From NCBI GenBank assembly GCA_030825745.1, contig JAPJPH010000002.1, positions 1-24,091 on the forward strand: a DNA stretch of 24,091 bases. The letters are read 5' to 3'. The notes under the pieces were generated by a model. The model saw nothing but the letters and a program-made list of their open reading frames with translations. It was not told where the DNA came from and searched no databases. Both the position numbers and the translations under genes were made by a program. Source of the DNA: Anaerococcus sp. Its GTDB lineage: Bacteria > Bacillota > Clostridia > Tissierellales > Peptoniphilaceae. This document shows positions 15,593 through 22,622 of this stretch, piece after piece. Position 1 is the stretch's first letter. The number at the start of each line of letters is the position of its first letter.

Positions 15593-16668
15593 TACAAGCT
15601 TTAACATTTGAAACAATAGTTTCAAGAATGAAGGCTGATTTGAAGAACCCTCCAAATAGAGTTGAGGGTTCTTTTGCTGCGGATAATATTCAAGCTGTAG
15701 CAAAGGAAATTTTAAAATATTATGATTATATAGATTTTTTACAAGAGCAGCATTATGCAGAAACTGCTACTGGAGAGTATCTAGATAAAAAAGCTGGAGA
15801 GGTCGGGGTTTTTAGAAAAAAACCTGCTAAGGCTACTGGCTTTGCTACTTTTGAGGGTACACCTGGGGTTATGATTCCTGCTGGTTTTAAGGTATTTTCT
15901 GATACTTATACCTATATCACCAAGGAAATTGGATATATAGGAGATGACGGAAAGGTTATATTACCTATTGAAGCAGAAAAGGCCGGCAAAGAGTCTAATA
16001 TCCCTGCTGGATCTATATATAGGTTTGATAGTGGTGTAGGCGGCATAAGAAGAGTTCACAATGAGAAAGCTATAGAAAATGGAACCGATTTAGAAGATGA
16101 TGAGGCTTTAAGAGAACGAACACTCTTAAGAATGAGGTATCCTGGTACTTCTGGTAATCAATATCATTACATGCATTGGGCTATGGAGGTTGATGGTGTA
16201 GGTCGTGTAAGGGTCTTTCCTATTTGGGATGGGCCTGGAACTGTTAAAGCCTCAATCTTAGATTCTAATCAAAGGGTAGCTAATGAAGATTTAATAAAAA
16301 AAGTTAAGCACCATATTGACAATGATGGTGATAGGTTAGGTGAGAGTCTGGCTCCTATTGGGGCTTTGCTTACTGTTGATACTGCAAAGACTAAAAAGCT
16401 TGCTATAAAAGGAAAGGTGCTTTTAGACTTTGGATCTAGATTAAGGCGTGAAGATTTGGCAGATACATTAAAGAAAAAATTACAAGATTATATAGATCAG
16501 TCTATAGCTTATAAGGCTAACCGTCTTACTGTGGCTAAGGTAATAGATATCCTTTACTCAATTGAGGGAGTACAAGATATAACAGAGCTTACAGTAAATG
16601 GTGTTAATGATTCTATAGCCTTTGGGTCTGAAGAAATACCTTTTGTGGAAAGTGTGGTGCTTTCATGA
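15571..16668 (+). CDS. xkdT: Baseplate J/gp47-like protein (XkdT)
   Basis: A main wedge component of contractile-tail baseplates. The 365-residue protein has the family marks ETATGEYLDKKAGEVGVFRKKPAKATG, TFEGTPGVMIPAGFKVFSD, GKESNIPAGSIYRFDSGVGGIRRVHN, GTDLEDDEALRERTLLRMRYPGTSGN, YMHWAMEVDGVGRVRVFPIWDGPGTVK and the late RLTVAKVIDILYSIEGV. Length is normal. ATG 15571 lies within the end of xkdS with GAGGG upstream, so the two are probably translationally coupled. The stop overlaps the next gene by 4 nt. Confidence 0.94.
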   Translation: MYSENRIIQALTFETIVSRMKADLKNPPNRVEGSFAADNIQAVAKEILKYYDYIDFLQEQHYAETATGEYLDKKAGEVGVFRKKPAKATGFATFEGTPGVMIPAGFKVFSDTYTYITKEIGYIGDDGKVILPIEAEKAGKESNIPAGSIYRFDSGVGGIRRVHNEKAIENGTDLEDDEALRERTLLRMRYPGTSGNQYHYMHWAMEVDGVGRVRVFPIWDGPGTVKASILDSNQRVANEDLIKKVKHHIDNDGDRLGESLAPIGALLTVDTAKTKKLAIKGKVLLDFGSRLRREDLADTLKKKLQDYIDQSIAYKANRLTVAKVIDILYSIEGVQDITELTVNGVNDSIAFGSEEIPFVESVVLS

Positions 16669-17420
16669 GAGGGGATAGGTTTAAGAAAAGGCTCCCTAAA
16701 TTTATTGGTCGAATAAGCGATATGGACGATCTCTTTTATGCAGAAGATCAAGAATTTGAGCGTATAGAAGAACTGATCTGGGATTTTACCTATGGTTTGT
16801 ATGTATCTGAGATAGATAAGACCTCTAATCCCGATTTTTTCTTAACTAGGTTAGAACGTGATTATGGCTTAGAGTCTGCTGGCAGTATTAAAGATCGTAT
16901 AAATGCTATCCTTTTAAAGATGCGTGGTAAAAGGACTACTACTGAAGAAGTGATCCTAGAGATTTGCCTAGCTTATGGATTTCCTGCTATTTATAAAGAA
17001 CAATACAGGGACTATGGCTATTTGCTGGAGCTTTATGTCAATGGTGATTTAGATATGGGTGGCTTGCTTAAGGTTTTAAGAGAAGTGACACCTGCACATT
17101 TGTGGATAAATTTAAATATGAATTTTGCAAGAGCTTTGAAGCTACAAATACGTAGTGGAGATGGCTCTTATTTAATGTATTTATGTGGAGAGCACCCTTG
17201 TGGGGATATCCCATATCCATGGGCAACTGGAGAGGTTATTAATGTCGGTCTTAAAGCTATTACTGGAGAGTATGATTCTAGAAATTATTATGGCTTGCCT
17301 GGTACTGGCTATAGGGCTGGAGAGATTAGAAGAGACACTAAAGATGTAGAAGTTAGATATGTACAAAACTTTAATCGTAAAGAGGTTTATGATTTTGGAG
17401 GTGATCTAGATGCTAAGTAA
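16665..17420 (+). CDS. xkdU: Baseplate protein, DUF2313 (XkdU-like)
   Basis: Corresponds to the gpI-like baseplate protein between gp47-like wedges and the fibres. The DUF2313 pattern is clear: EDQEFERIEELIWDFTYGLYVSEIDK, FFLTRLERDYGLESAGSIKDRINAILLKMRGKRTTTEEVILEICLAYGF and HLWINLNMNF. The last ~80 residues (after about 170) add YLMYLCGEHPCGDIPYPWATGEVINVG with two Cys and a segment of aromatic/Gly-rich sequence, resembling an attachment domain for tail fibres. The 251-residue length exceeds PBSX-type minimal members because of this part. It overlaps both neighbours (4 and 11 nt). Confidence 0.88.
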   Translation: MRGDRFKKRLPKFIGRISDMDDLFYAEDQEFERIEELIWDFTYGLYVSEIDKTSNPDFFLTRLERDYGLESAGSIKDRINAILLKMRGKRTTTEEVILEICLAYGFPAIYKEQYRDYGYLLELYVNGDLDMGGLLKVLREVTPAHLWINLNMNFARALKLQIRSGDGSYLMYLCGEHPCGDIPYPWATGEVINVGLKAITGEYDSRNYYGLPGTGYRAGEIRRDTKDVEVRYVQNFNRKEVYDFGGDLDAK

Positions 17421-17754
17421 TGAATTAATTAATGATATTGCTGAATATATCAAAGATAGAGTAAGTACGGCTGAGGTAGTTTTTGACGATAAAAAGCCTG
17501 AAAGCGTACAGGTAATTAGAAAGGAAATTCAAGGTGATACTATTAAAATCCTAGTTAATACCACCAAAGGAAAAGGAACTATTAAGGATTTAAGGTTGCT
17601 TGATAAAAATGGCAAAGTCCTTATATCGAAGCCTAGAGGCACTATTAAGACAATTGATCATGCTATAGTGTCAAGCTTTTGGATAAGGATTGTTGAGGAA
17701 GAGATTGATGATCCTATAAATATTTTTGAATTAAAGGAGGGATTAAATGGCTAA
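17410..17754 (+). CDS. Small tail protein of unknown function, baseplate-fibre junction
   Basis: A 114-residue protein not assigned to a named family. It opens with a helical segment (LSNELINDIAEYIKDRVSTAEVVFDD), then beta-rich sequence (VQVIRKEIQGDTIKILVNTTKGKGTIKDLRLLDKNGKVLIS and AIVSSFWIRIVEEE). Proteins with this opening helix and a beta barrel are common between XkdU and the fibre genes of Bacillota phages, so a fibre-attachment role is likely. GGAGGTGA precedes ATG 17410; it overlaps xkdU by 11 nt and the next gene by 8 nt. Confidence 0.72.
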   Translation: MLSNELINDIAEYIKDRVSTAEVVFDDKKPESVQVIRKEIQGDTIKILVNTTKGKGTIKDLRLLDKNGKVLISKPRGTIKTIDHAIVSSFWIRIVEEEIDDPINIFELKEGLNG

Positions 17755-18214
17755 TAATTTTAGCTTGGCTGAATATTATGATCTAGTTAAGCAAGGATAT
17801 GATAGCGAAGAAATACTTGAATATTTTACTACTCAAAATATTGATTTGGTAGGCTGGTATGATCATATAGCTGAATTTGCAGATGTTAGGGCAGAAAAAG
17901 ATTTAGGAAAGGACAAGGAGGGCAATCCTATTTATCAGCATATTAGATTTGATGGAACTGTGTTTCAAGAAGGTACTCCAGTTAATGCTGAAAACCTAGG
18001 ACAAATGGAATGGAACGACCTTATCAACGCTTTAAAAATTCAAAAAATGATGGACGTTATCAGAGCCTTACAGGTCCAGGTTGCTACTCTTATAGGTCAA
18101 AATAATAATAACATGCCTTATAACTCTTTTGTGGCATCTGCTAAAAATATCGGTACTGAAATTGAGATGATTGAGGGCTGGTATGATGAAGTGAACGGAA
18201 GGGGTGTTGTATAA
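17747..18214 (+). CDS. Tail fibre-associated protein
   Basis: A 155-residue protein with an acidic N-terminal part (LAEYYDLVKQGYDSEEILEYF) and a middle DGTVFQEGTPVNAENLGQMEW motif. That motif closely resembles the 'GTPVNAENLNKIE' element in phage fibre or collar-linked proteins. A helix (DLINALKIQKMMDVIRALQVQVATL, about 90-115) that could trimerise follows, then a short C-terminal strand segment. AAGGAGG precedes ATG 17747. Its stop overlaps the ATG of the interrupted Ig-repeat gene by one base. Fibre association is supported by motif and position; the exact role is unknown. Confidence 0.72.
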   Translation: MANNFSLAEYYDLVKQGYDSEEILEYFTTQNIDLVGWYDHIAEFADVRAEKDLGKDKEGNPIYQHIRFDGTVFQEGTPVNAENLGQMEWNDLINALKIQKMMDVIRALQVQVATLIGQNNNNMPYNSFVASAKNIGTEIEMIEGWYDEVNGRGVV

Positions 18215-18453
18215 TGGCTATTATGTATAAATGGAAAAGATACAATCTTAAAAATGAATCTTATACAACTAAATAATCTTACACAGATTATGAAACACAG
18301 TCGTACGTTGAATATGTCAATGAAGAAGAAGTTTATTATGAAGAAGGGCCAATAGAAACAAAAACATATAAAACTAGAGAATTAGCTGACGCTTATGCTA
18401 GTGCTCAAAGAGCTAATGGTTACACAGTTGCTGGTCCTTATTCAGCTGGAGAT
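18214..18453 (+). pseudogene. Detached 5' part of the Ig-repeat tail gene (in-frame TAA at codon 21)
   Basis: ATG 18214, overlapping the previous stop as TAATG, with GAAGGGGTG upstream, opens a frame that reads MAIMYKWKRYNLKNESYTTK and then TAA at 18274-18276. The same frame is then open without break into the downstream ORF (18454 onward) and encodes tail-like sequence (SYTDYETQSYVEYVNEEE, then TYKTRELADAYASAQRANG). A 'YKWKRY' opening is normal for this tail protein type. So the true start is almost certainly 18214, and the gene carries a nonsense codon. One base change (from CAA, GAA or AAA) explains it; a sequencing error is also possible. Confidence 0.8.
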
Positions 18454-20136
18454 TTGGGTTATACTGTAACTTCTAGAAAAAATGTAAGAAAAACAAGAAC
18501 AGTTCGAAAACCAGTAACAAAATACAGAAAAATTCCAGTGACAAAATATAGAAATGTTACTAAAACTAGAAAAGTCAAAGGCTCATATATAGAAGAAGTT
18601 ACATCATCAAATCGTAGTGCCTTTCCTGATAACGCTGAGAAAAATGGATATTGGTACGTTTATGAAGGCTTAGCTAATCAAGCACCTAGTCTTACAGGAT
18701 CAAGCACCCAAATTGGTGATGTTAAATCTGATTTTACTATATCTTATACAGTAACTGATCCCGATAATGATGAAGTTAAAGTACAAATAATGGTGGATAA
18801 TAAGGTAATCCAATATGCAATGCCTGTACCTTTAAACAAGAGTCAAACAGTTAAAATTAGGCTGGATGATTATAGCTTGGGTGAGCATACAATTACTGTT
18901 ACTGCTACTGATTCATCTAATGCTACTGCTACTAGAACCTACTATTTTTCTAAGACTAATCAAGCACCTACAATTTCAGGCTCTGATATGGATCTAGGTG
19001 GTAAATTTAAGGATTTTACAGTTGATTACACAATTCAAGATGCAGATGGAGATACTGTAAAGGTAGAGATTAGGTTAGATGGAGCTATCAAGCAAAGCCC
19101 TGCTGCCACTACTTTGGGCGTACGTAAGTACTATACTGTGCCTGTAAAAAGTTTAGATTTAGGTAGGCATACGATAGATATCATCGCTTCGGATCCTGCT
19201 GGAGCTAAGAGTATTAGAAAGTATACATTTCAGAAAGTGAACTCTGCTCCTACAATTTCTGGAAAAGATGAAAATTTAGGAGCTAAAAATACTGGTTTCT
19301 CATATACTTATACTATTTCGGATAGTGAGGCTGATAGCGTACAAGTAGTTGAAAAAATTAATGGCAATATCATTAGAACCTTAAACAATATAACATTAGG
19401 TGCTACTCAAACTGTCACTATTACAGATGAGCAAATCAAAAATTTGAAGCTTAACGGTGTCAATACTGTTGAGATTGAAGCTTCTGATGGTACTGCTACA
19501 ACGTATAGAAGAGTTACCTTTGTTAGAAATAACATGCCTCCTATCATATCTGATAAGGATAAGGATCTGGGCGGTGTTACTAATGAATTGGTCTATAAAT
19601 GGTCTGCGACTGATCCTGAAAAGGATAAGATGAATGCTAGTATATATCTAGATGGTAAAACCCTAAAGGGAAGACACCAAATCGCTGAGGGGGCTAGTCA
19701 AAATATTACAATTGATGGTCTGGATATGCTTAGAATCCCTAAGGGTAAGCATGAGATTAAAATCATTGTAGAAGATGATAAGGGTTTTAATGCTACCCGT
19801 AAAGTAACTTTTACTAGGGTGATTAATCGCTTGGTTATGAAGCTTGCTAAAAATGGTATTGAGACCGATCAGTTGGCCACAAGGGTGCTTATCTCAACGG
19901 TTGGTATCTATGTATCTAAAGGTGCAGTTGTTAAGTATGAGGTATGTAATAATTCTTTTGACTCAAAGCCTACTTGGGAAGATGCTACTACCATGGTTAA
20001 AGCTGATAAAGCTTTTACTTTCCAAAATAAGACAAAAACTGCTACTAAGGCAGGGATAGATATAAAAGTGACTATAGAGAAAGGTACAAGCACTATGCAA
20101 TCATATATTAGTGCGATAGGAGGATCATTTGATTAA
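18454..20136 (+). CDS. Tail fibre/appendage protein with four Ig-like repeats (main open part)
   Basis: The open part downstream of the nonsense codon encodes 560 residues from a TTG at 18454 whose ribosome site (GGAG) is too close to be good, so natural initiation there is doubtful. It begins with a basic segment of repeated TKYR/KTRK units (18475-18580). Four Ig/cadherin-like repeats of 94-97 residues follow, each opening with N-[QSM]-[AP]-P and containing DxDGD/DPDND-type loops (units start 18676, 18958, 19240, 19531). A different C-terminal domain of about 100 residues (IETDQLATRVLISTVGIYV, KGTSTMQSYISAIGGSFD) ends the gene. Such proteins decorate tails and bind carbohydrate or host surface; this is inferred. 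Stop overlaps the next gene by 8 nt. Confidence 0.82.
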   Translation: MGYTVTSRKNVRKTRTVRKPVTKYRKIPVTKYRNVTKTRKVKGSYIEEVTSSNRSAFPDNAEKNGYWYVYEGLANQAPSLTGSSTQIGDVKSDFTISYTVTDPDNDEVKVQIMVDNKVIQYAMPVPLNKSQTVKIRLDDYSLGEHTITVTATDSSNATATRTYYFSKTNQAPTISGSDMDLGGKFKDFTVDYTIQDADGDTVKVEIRLDGAIKQSPAATTLGVRKYYTVPVKSLDLGRHTIDIIASDPAGAKSIRKYTFQKVNSAPTISGKDENLGAKNTGFSYTYTISDSEADSVQVVEKINGNIIRTLNNITLGATQTVTITDEQIKNLKLNGVNTVEIEASDGTATTYRRVTFVRNNMPPIISDKDKDLGGVTNELVYKWSATDPEKDKMNASIYLDGKTLKGRHQIAEGASQNITIDGLDMLRIPKGKHEIKIIVEDDKGFNATRKVTFTRVINRLVMKLAKNGIETDQLATRVLISTVGIYVSKGAVVKYEVCNNSFDSKPTWEDATTMVKADKAFTFQNKTKTATKAGIDIKVTIEKGTSTMQSYISAIGGSFD

Positions 20137-20395
20137 AATTTTAAATCCAAAACCACTTAAAGAAATTGAAGAATTGAGGCAAAAGGGGCTATATAATGCT
20201 CCTTTTTCTGTGCAAGAAAATGCCAATGCGATTAATTTTAAGTTTGATGATAGCGAGATCGTAAAAAGGCTTGATGAGGCAGAGTTCTCTCAAAGCGAGT
20301 TCATGGTAGATACTTATGAACAGCTTGACAAATTAAAAGATAGGCAAGATCAGTCAATTATTGAAGTATACGAAACTTTATTAGGAGGTATGTAA
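20129..20395 (+). CDS. Small tail protein of unknown function
   Basis: An 88-residue acidic protein starting with TTG at 20129, 5 nt after AGGAGG, inside the end of the Ig-repeat gene. After an N-terminal segment (IKILNPKPLKEIEELRQKGLY) comes a likely helical, coiled-coil-prone region (DDSEIVKRLDEAEFSQSEF, then TYEQLDKLKDRQDQSIIEVYE). I do not recognise the family. Coupling with the fibre genes on both sides suggests a linker or assembly aid for fibres. Confidence 0.7.
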   Translation: MIKILNPKPLKEIEELRQKGLYNAPFSVQENANAINFKFDDSEIVKRLDEAEFSQSEFMVDTYEQLDKLKDRQDQSIIEVYETLLGGM

Positions 20396-20682
20396 TGGCT
20401 AGAGTTATAGCAATTGCTTATAGAAATTGCATTATTAGAGGAATTAGAGTTATTGGACAAGTAAGACCTGACAAGCTTAAAAATGAAGTGCAAGAGCTTT
20501 TAATAGCTGAAGGTAGATATGATTTGGCTGAGGTGGAAGAGCCTGTAGTTGAAAAAGAAGATATCCCAGAAGAAAAGCTTGCTGAAGAAATAGAGTCTAA
20601 ACCTAAAGAAGAGGCTGAGGATAAGGAAGCTACTGATAAGGAAAAAGAAGAACCTGCTCCTGTAGAAGATAAAGAGGTTTAG
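20395..20682 (+). CDS. Small tail-region protein with an acidic low-complexity C-terminus
   Basis: A 95-residue protein. The first ~43 residues (VIAIAYRNCIIRGIRVIGQVRPDKLKNEVQELLIAEGRYDLAE) are a compact domain seen in short proteins of tail-fibre regions. The rest is nearly all Glu/Lys/Pro/Asp (for example PKEEAEDKEATDKEKEEPAP) and likely disordered. ATG 20395 is formed in GTATGTAATGG: the previous gene stops at this TAA. GGAGG lies 8 nt upstream. The function is unknown; the short XkdX/CD1375-like small tail proteins occupy a similar place. Confidence 0.68.
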   Translation: MARVIAIAYRNCIIRGIRVIGQVRPDKLKNEVQELLIAEGRYDLAEVEEPVVEKEDIPEEKLAEEIESKPKEEAEDKEATDKEKEEPAPVEDKEV

Positions 20683-20684
20683 AT

Positions 20685-21689
20685 ATGGCGATTGGGATAA
20701 AAACTGGTAGATTTCAATTTCAACGTGGGACTAAGGCTGACTGGGAAAAGGCTGATTTAATCTTGCTTGATGGGGAGTTAGCCTTTGAGCAGGATACTAG
20801 AAAATTCAAGATGGGTGATGGGCGTAGTAAATATATCGATTTGGAATATGTTTCAGTAGGACAAATTGACTTTAAAAATGCTACACCAGAGCAATTAAAG
20901 CTAGTAACTGGGCCACCAGGAGAAAAGGGGGATCCTTTGACTTACGATATGCTGACTGCTGAGCAAAGGTTAGAGCTGAAAGGAGATTTCCCTATTATCA
21001 AATCTAGTACGCCTCCACCTTTAGATAAGAAGGATTATTTATGGATTAAACCTGATAATAAAAGACCTCTTTTTGATGAATTTAGATCACTTGATGGGGG
21101 TATTGCCTTGGTAGTGGGCGATATAGGTACTGGATTAGGTTTTAAGGTTAGCAAAACACCTGGTGCGGCGTTACTTTATCAGACTAGTGAACCTATTGAA
21201 CCAAACTCTCTTGATACCCCTAGTTTTATAAAGATTGATGATGATCATATGTATCAAGTTGAGTATAAAAAGCTTGGTAATGGGTATGGATATGAATTAA
21301 TTTTTACTAATCCTAGTGATATTGATAAATTGATGAGGAATGTGAAGCCTTCTTCCGAAAGTCCGGGAGTTTACAGGTATTCATCTACGGTATTTGAAGG
21401 AGGTGAAAAAAATCTTTATGACTTAAAACTAGTTAAACTTAGAGGGTATGAGGATTACAACACCATAAATGTATATGATGAAAAGGCTAAAAAATGGGTC
21501 GAGGTTGCTGAAGACGGTAAGACTGGACCAAAAGGGGACAAAGGCGATAAAGGAGATCCTGGAGCTCAGGGCACAGGGGTTATCGATATTAATACTAGAA
21601 AAGAAGTAATAATATGGACAGGCACTATGGAAGAGTATTCCAAAGTTGCAAATAAAAATAGAGACATTCTTTATCTAATTAGGGGGTAA
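20685..21689 (+). CDS. Tail fibre protein with Mtd-like N-terminus and collagen-like segments
   Basis: A 334-residue receptor-type protein. Residues 9-55 (RFQFQRGTKADWEKADLILL, then GELAFEQDTRKFKMGDG) match the major tropism determinant N-terminal (Mtd_N/'phage hyaluronidase N-terminal') repeat that anchors fibres. Residues 77-85 (GPPGEKGDP) and 281-298 (GPKGDKGDKGDPGAQGTG) are Gly-X-Y triplets that form triple helices, so the protein is probably trimeric. The middle part (about 115-275) is beta-rich and of unknown fold. The C-terminus (EVIIWTGTMEEYSKVANKNRDILYLI) resembles a short domain common at fibre ends. GAGG lies about 6 nt before ATG 20685. Confidence 0.8.
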   Translation: MAIGIKTGRFQFQRGTKADWEKADLILLDGELAFEQDTRKFKMGDGRSKYIDLEYVSVGQIDFKNATPEQLKLVTGPPGEKGDPLTYDMLTAEQRLELKGDFPIIKSSTPPPLDKKDYLWIKPDNKRPLFDEFRSLDGGIALVVGDIGTGLGFKVSKTPGAALLYQTSEPIEPNSLDTPSFIKIDDDHMYQVEYKKLGNGYGYELIFTNPSDIDKLMRNVKPSSESPGVYRYSSTVFEGGEKNLYDLKLVKLRGYEDYNTINVYDEKAKKWVEVAEDGKTGPKGDKGDKGDPGAQGTGVIDINTRKEVIIWTGTMEEYSKVANKNRDILYLIRG

Positions 21690-21692
21690 AGC

Positions 21693-22058
21693 ATGGCGTT
21701 AATGATCGGTGGAGATTATGTAAAAGCCTTGTATTTTAAGGGTGAGGAATACACAACAGCTATATTAAATAATGAAGTTATATTTCAAAAAAAAGGCAAT
21801 ACAATCACACTAAAACAGGGAGTTCTTGATAAGAGTAAAGGTGATGAATGGATTCTTTACTTTAAAAACGGCGGAACTGTTTCGGTAAAAAATAAAGGAG
21901 ACTTATTATTAGTTGATGAATATAGAACAAATCTTAAAGTAAATAAAAGAGATGTCCCTATTGCATACAACATGGTTATATCTCCTGGGTCTCTTTTAAA
22001 AATATATCCTAAAGAAGGAATTTCAAATGCTACCGTTAGTATAACAGTAAAAATTTAG
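21693..22058 (+). CDS. Tail tip/fibre accessory protein
   Basis: A 121-residue protein with the opening IGGDYVKALYFKGEEYTTAILNNEVIF, a beta-hairpin type start that is common in small proteins encoded after fibre genes. A 'TITLKQGVLDKSKGDEWILYF' and later beta-strand segments suggest a single all-beta domain. The gene is separated from the previous fibre gene by 3 nt and followed by the holin candidate. GGGGG precedes ATG 21693. It is probably a structural attachment or tip protein, but I do not recognise a defined family. Confidence 0.65.
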   Translation: MALMIGGDYVKALYFKGEEYTTAILNNEVIFQKKGNTITLKQGVLDKSKGDEWILYFKNGGTVSVKNKGDLLLVDEYRTNLKVNKRDVPIAYNMVISPGSLLKIYPKEGISNATVSITVKI

Positions 22059-22081
22059 TTTTAGCAGGAGGTGATCATATT

Positions 22082-22519
22082 GTGCTAGAAAAAATTGCAA
22101 GAATCAGTGCAGAACAAGGATTTTTGATGACTTTCTCTATCGTAGTTTTAGCTATATTGTGCTATATAATCCGAGTTGCGATGTCTGATTGGAAAGAACA
22201 AAAAGCACTGGAAAGAAGAGAGAAAGAGAAAGATAGAGAAGTAGCGATTGAAAATAACAATAAGTATGCAAAGATCATAGAAAATCAATCAATGCAAATA
22301 GAAAGGTCTACAAACAGTATTAAAGGATACCAAGAAGAGCTTGATAAGCATACTCAAAATTCATCCACGTCATTTAAGGAGGTGGTCAATAAATTAGATA
22401 ATTTGGATTATAAGGTGAGGCAGATAGGGGAGCATAGCGAGGCTCTAGCTACTAAAACAATGGTGGAAGACGTAAGCGAAGATATAAAATATATTAAAGA
22501 ATCATTAAAAAAAGATTGA
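22082..22519 (+). CDS. BhlA/UviB-like holin candidate with long coiled coil
   Basis: Likely the phage holin that opens the membrane for lysis. One membrane segment (about residues 16-34: LMTFSIVVLAILCYIIRVA) follows a short 'AEQG' opening, as in BhlA/UviB bacteriocin-associated holins. A charged cytoplasmic helix comes next (EQKALERREKEKDREVA, then ENNNKYAKIIENQ). BhlA is usually near 70-90 residues; here a coiled-coil extension (SIKGYQEELDK to DISEDIKYIKESLKKD) gives 145. GTG 22082 lies 7 nt after the strong AGGAGGTGA (22066-22074). It is followed by a terminator and the endolysin. The family call is moderate; the holin role is inferred from the topology and lysis-gene position. Confidence 0.72.
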   Translation: MLEKIARISAEQGFLMTFSIVVLAILCYIIRVAMSDWKEQKALERREKEKDREVAIENNNKYAKIIENQSMQIERSTNSIKGYQEELDKHTQNSSTSFKEVVNKLDNLDYKVRQIGEHSEALATKTMVEDVSEDIKYIKESLKKD

Positions 22520-22546
22520 GGGACTAGTTAAACGCTAGCCCTTTTT
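22519..22546 (+). terminator. Terminator after the holin candidate
   Basis: An 8-bp stem with a one-base bulge (AGGG-A-CTAG, 22519-22527, with CTAGCCCT, 22535-22542), a 7-nt loop, and a T tract at 22542-22546. It overlaps the stop codon of the holin candidate gene. Confidence 0.75.
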
Positions 22547-22548
22547 AC

Positions 22549-22611
22549 TTGCACAAAATTGTTAAGAAATGTTGATATTGCAAGTATTGACTTGCACAAG
22601 GAATTGCACAA
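22549..22611 (+). repeat. Three direct copies of TTGCACAA before the endolysin gene
   Basis: Perfect copies of TTGCACAA lie at 22549-22556, 22592-22599 and 22604-22611, the last ending in the endolysin ribosome site. Start-to-start distances are 43 and 12 bp. Three copies of the same 8-mer in 63 bp are unlikely by chance; a regulator or RNA-based role is possible but unproven. Confidence 0.6.
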
Positions 22612-22622
22612 AGGAGGAAATG

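Noticed and set aside
18274..18276. Recoded TAA (alternative genetic code) as explanation of the in-frame stop
   Set aside because: TAA, TAG and TGA all end other genes normally in this window, so general recoding is not supported. A mutation, error or rare read-through fits better.
19844..20059. Plus-strand 71-codon frame inside the Ig-repeat tail gene
   Set aside because: It is out of frame with a well-supported domain, has no ribosome site, and gives an L/K-rich product without recognisable features.
20685..21689. Diversity-generating retroelement suggested by the Mtd-like fibre
   Set aside because: No reverse transcriptase gene and no template/variable repeat pair were seen in the window, and only the Mtd N-terminal anchor is shared.
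22569..22622. Longer N-terminus for the endolysin from a start at 22569
   Set aside because: It would add a Cys-containing leader with no family match and translate the TTGCACAA repeat. AGGAGG at 22612-22617 clearly serves ATG 22623.
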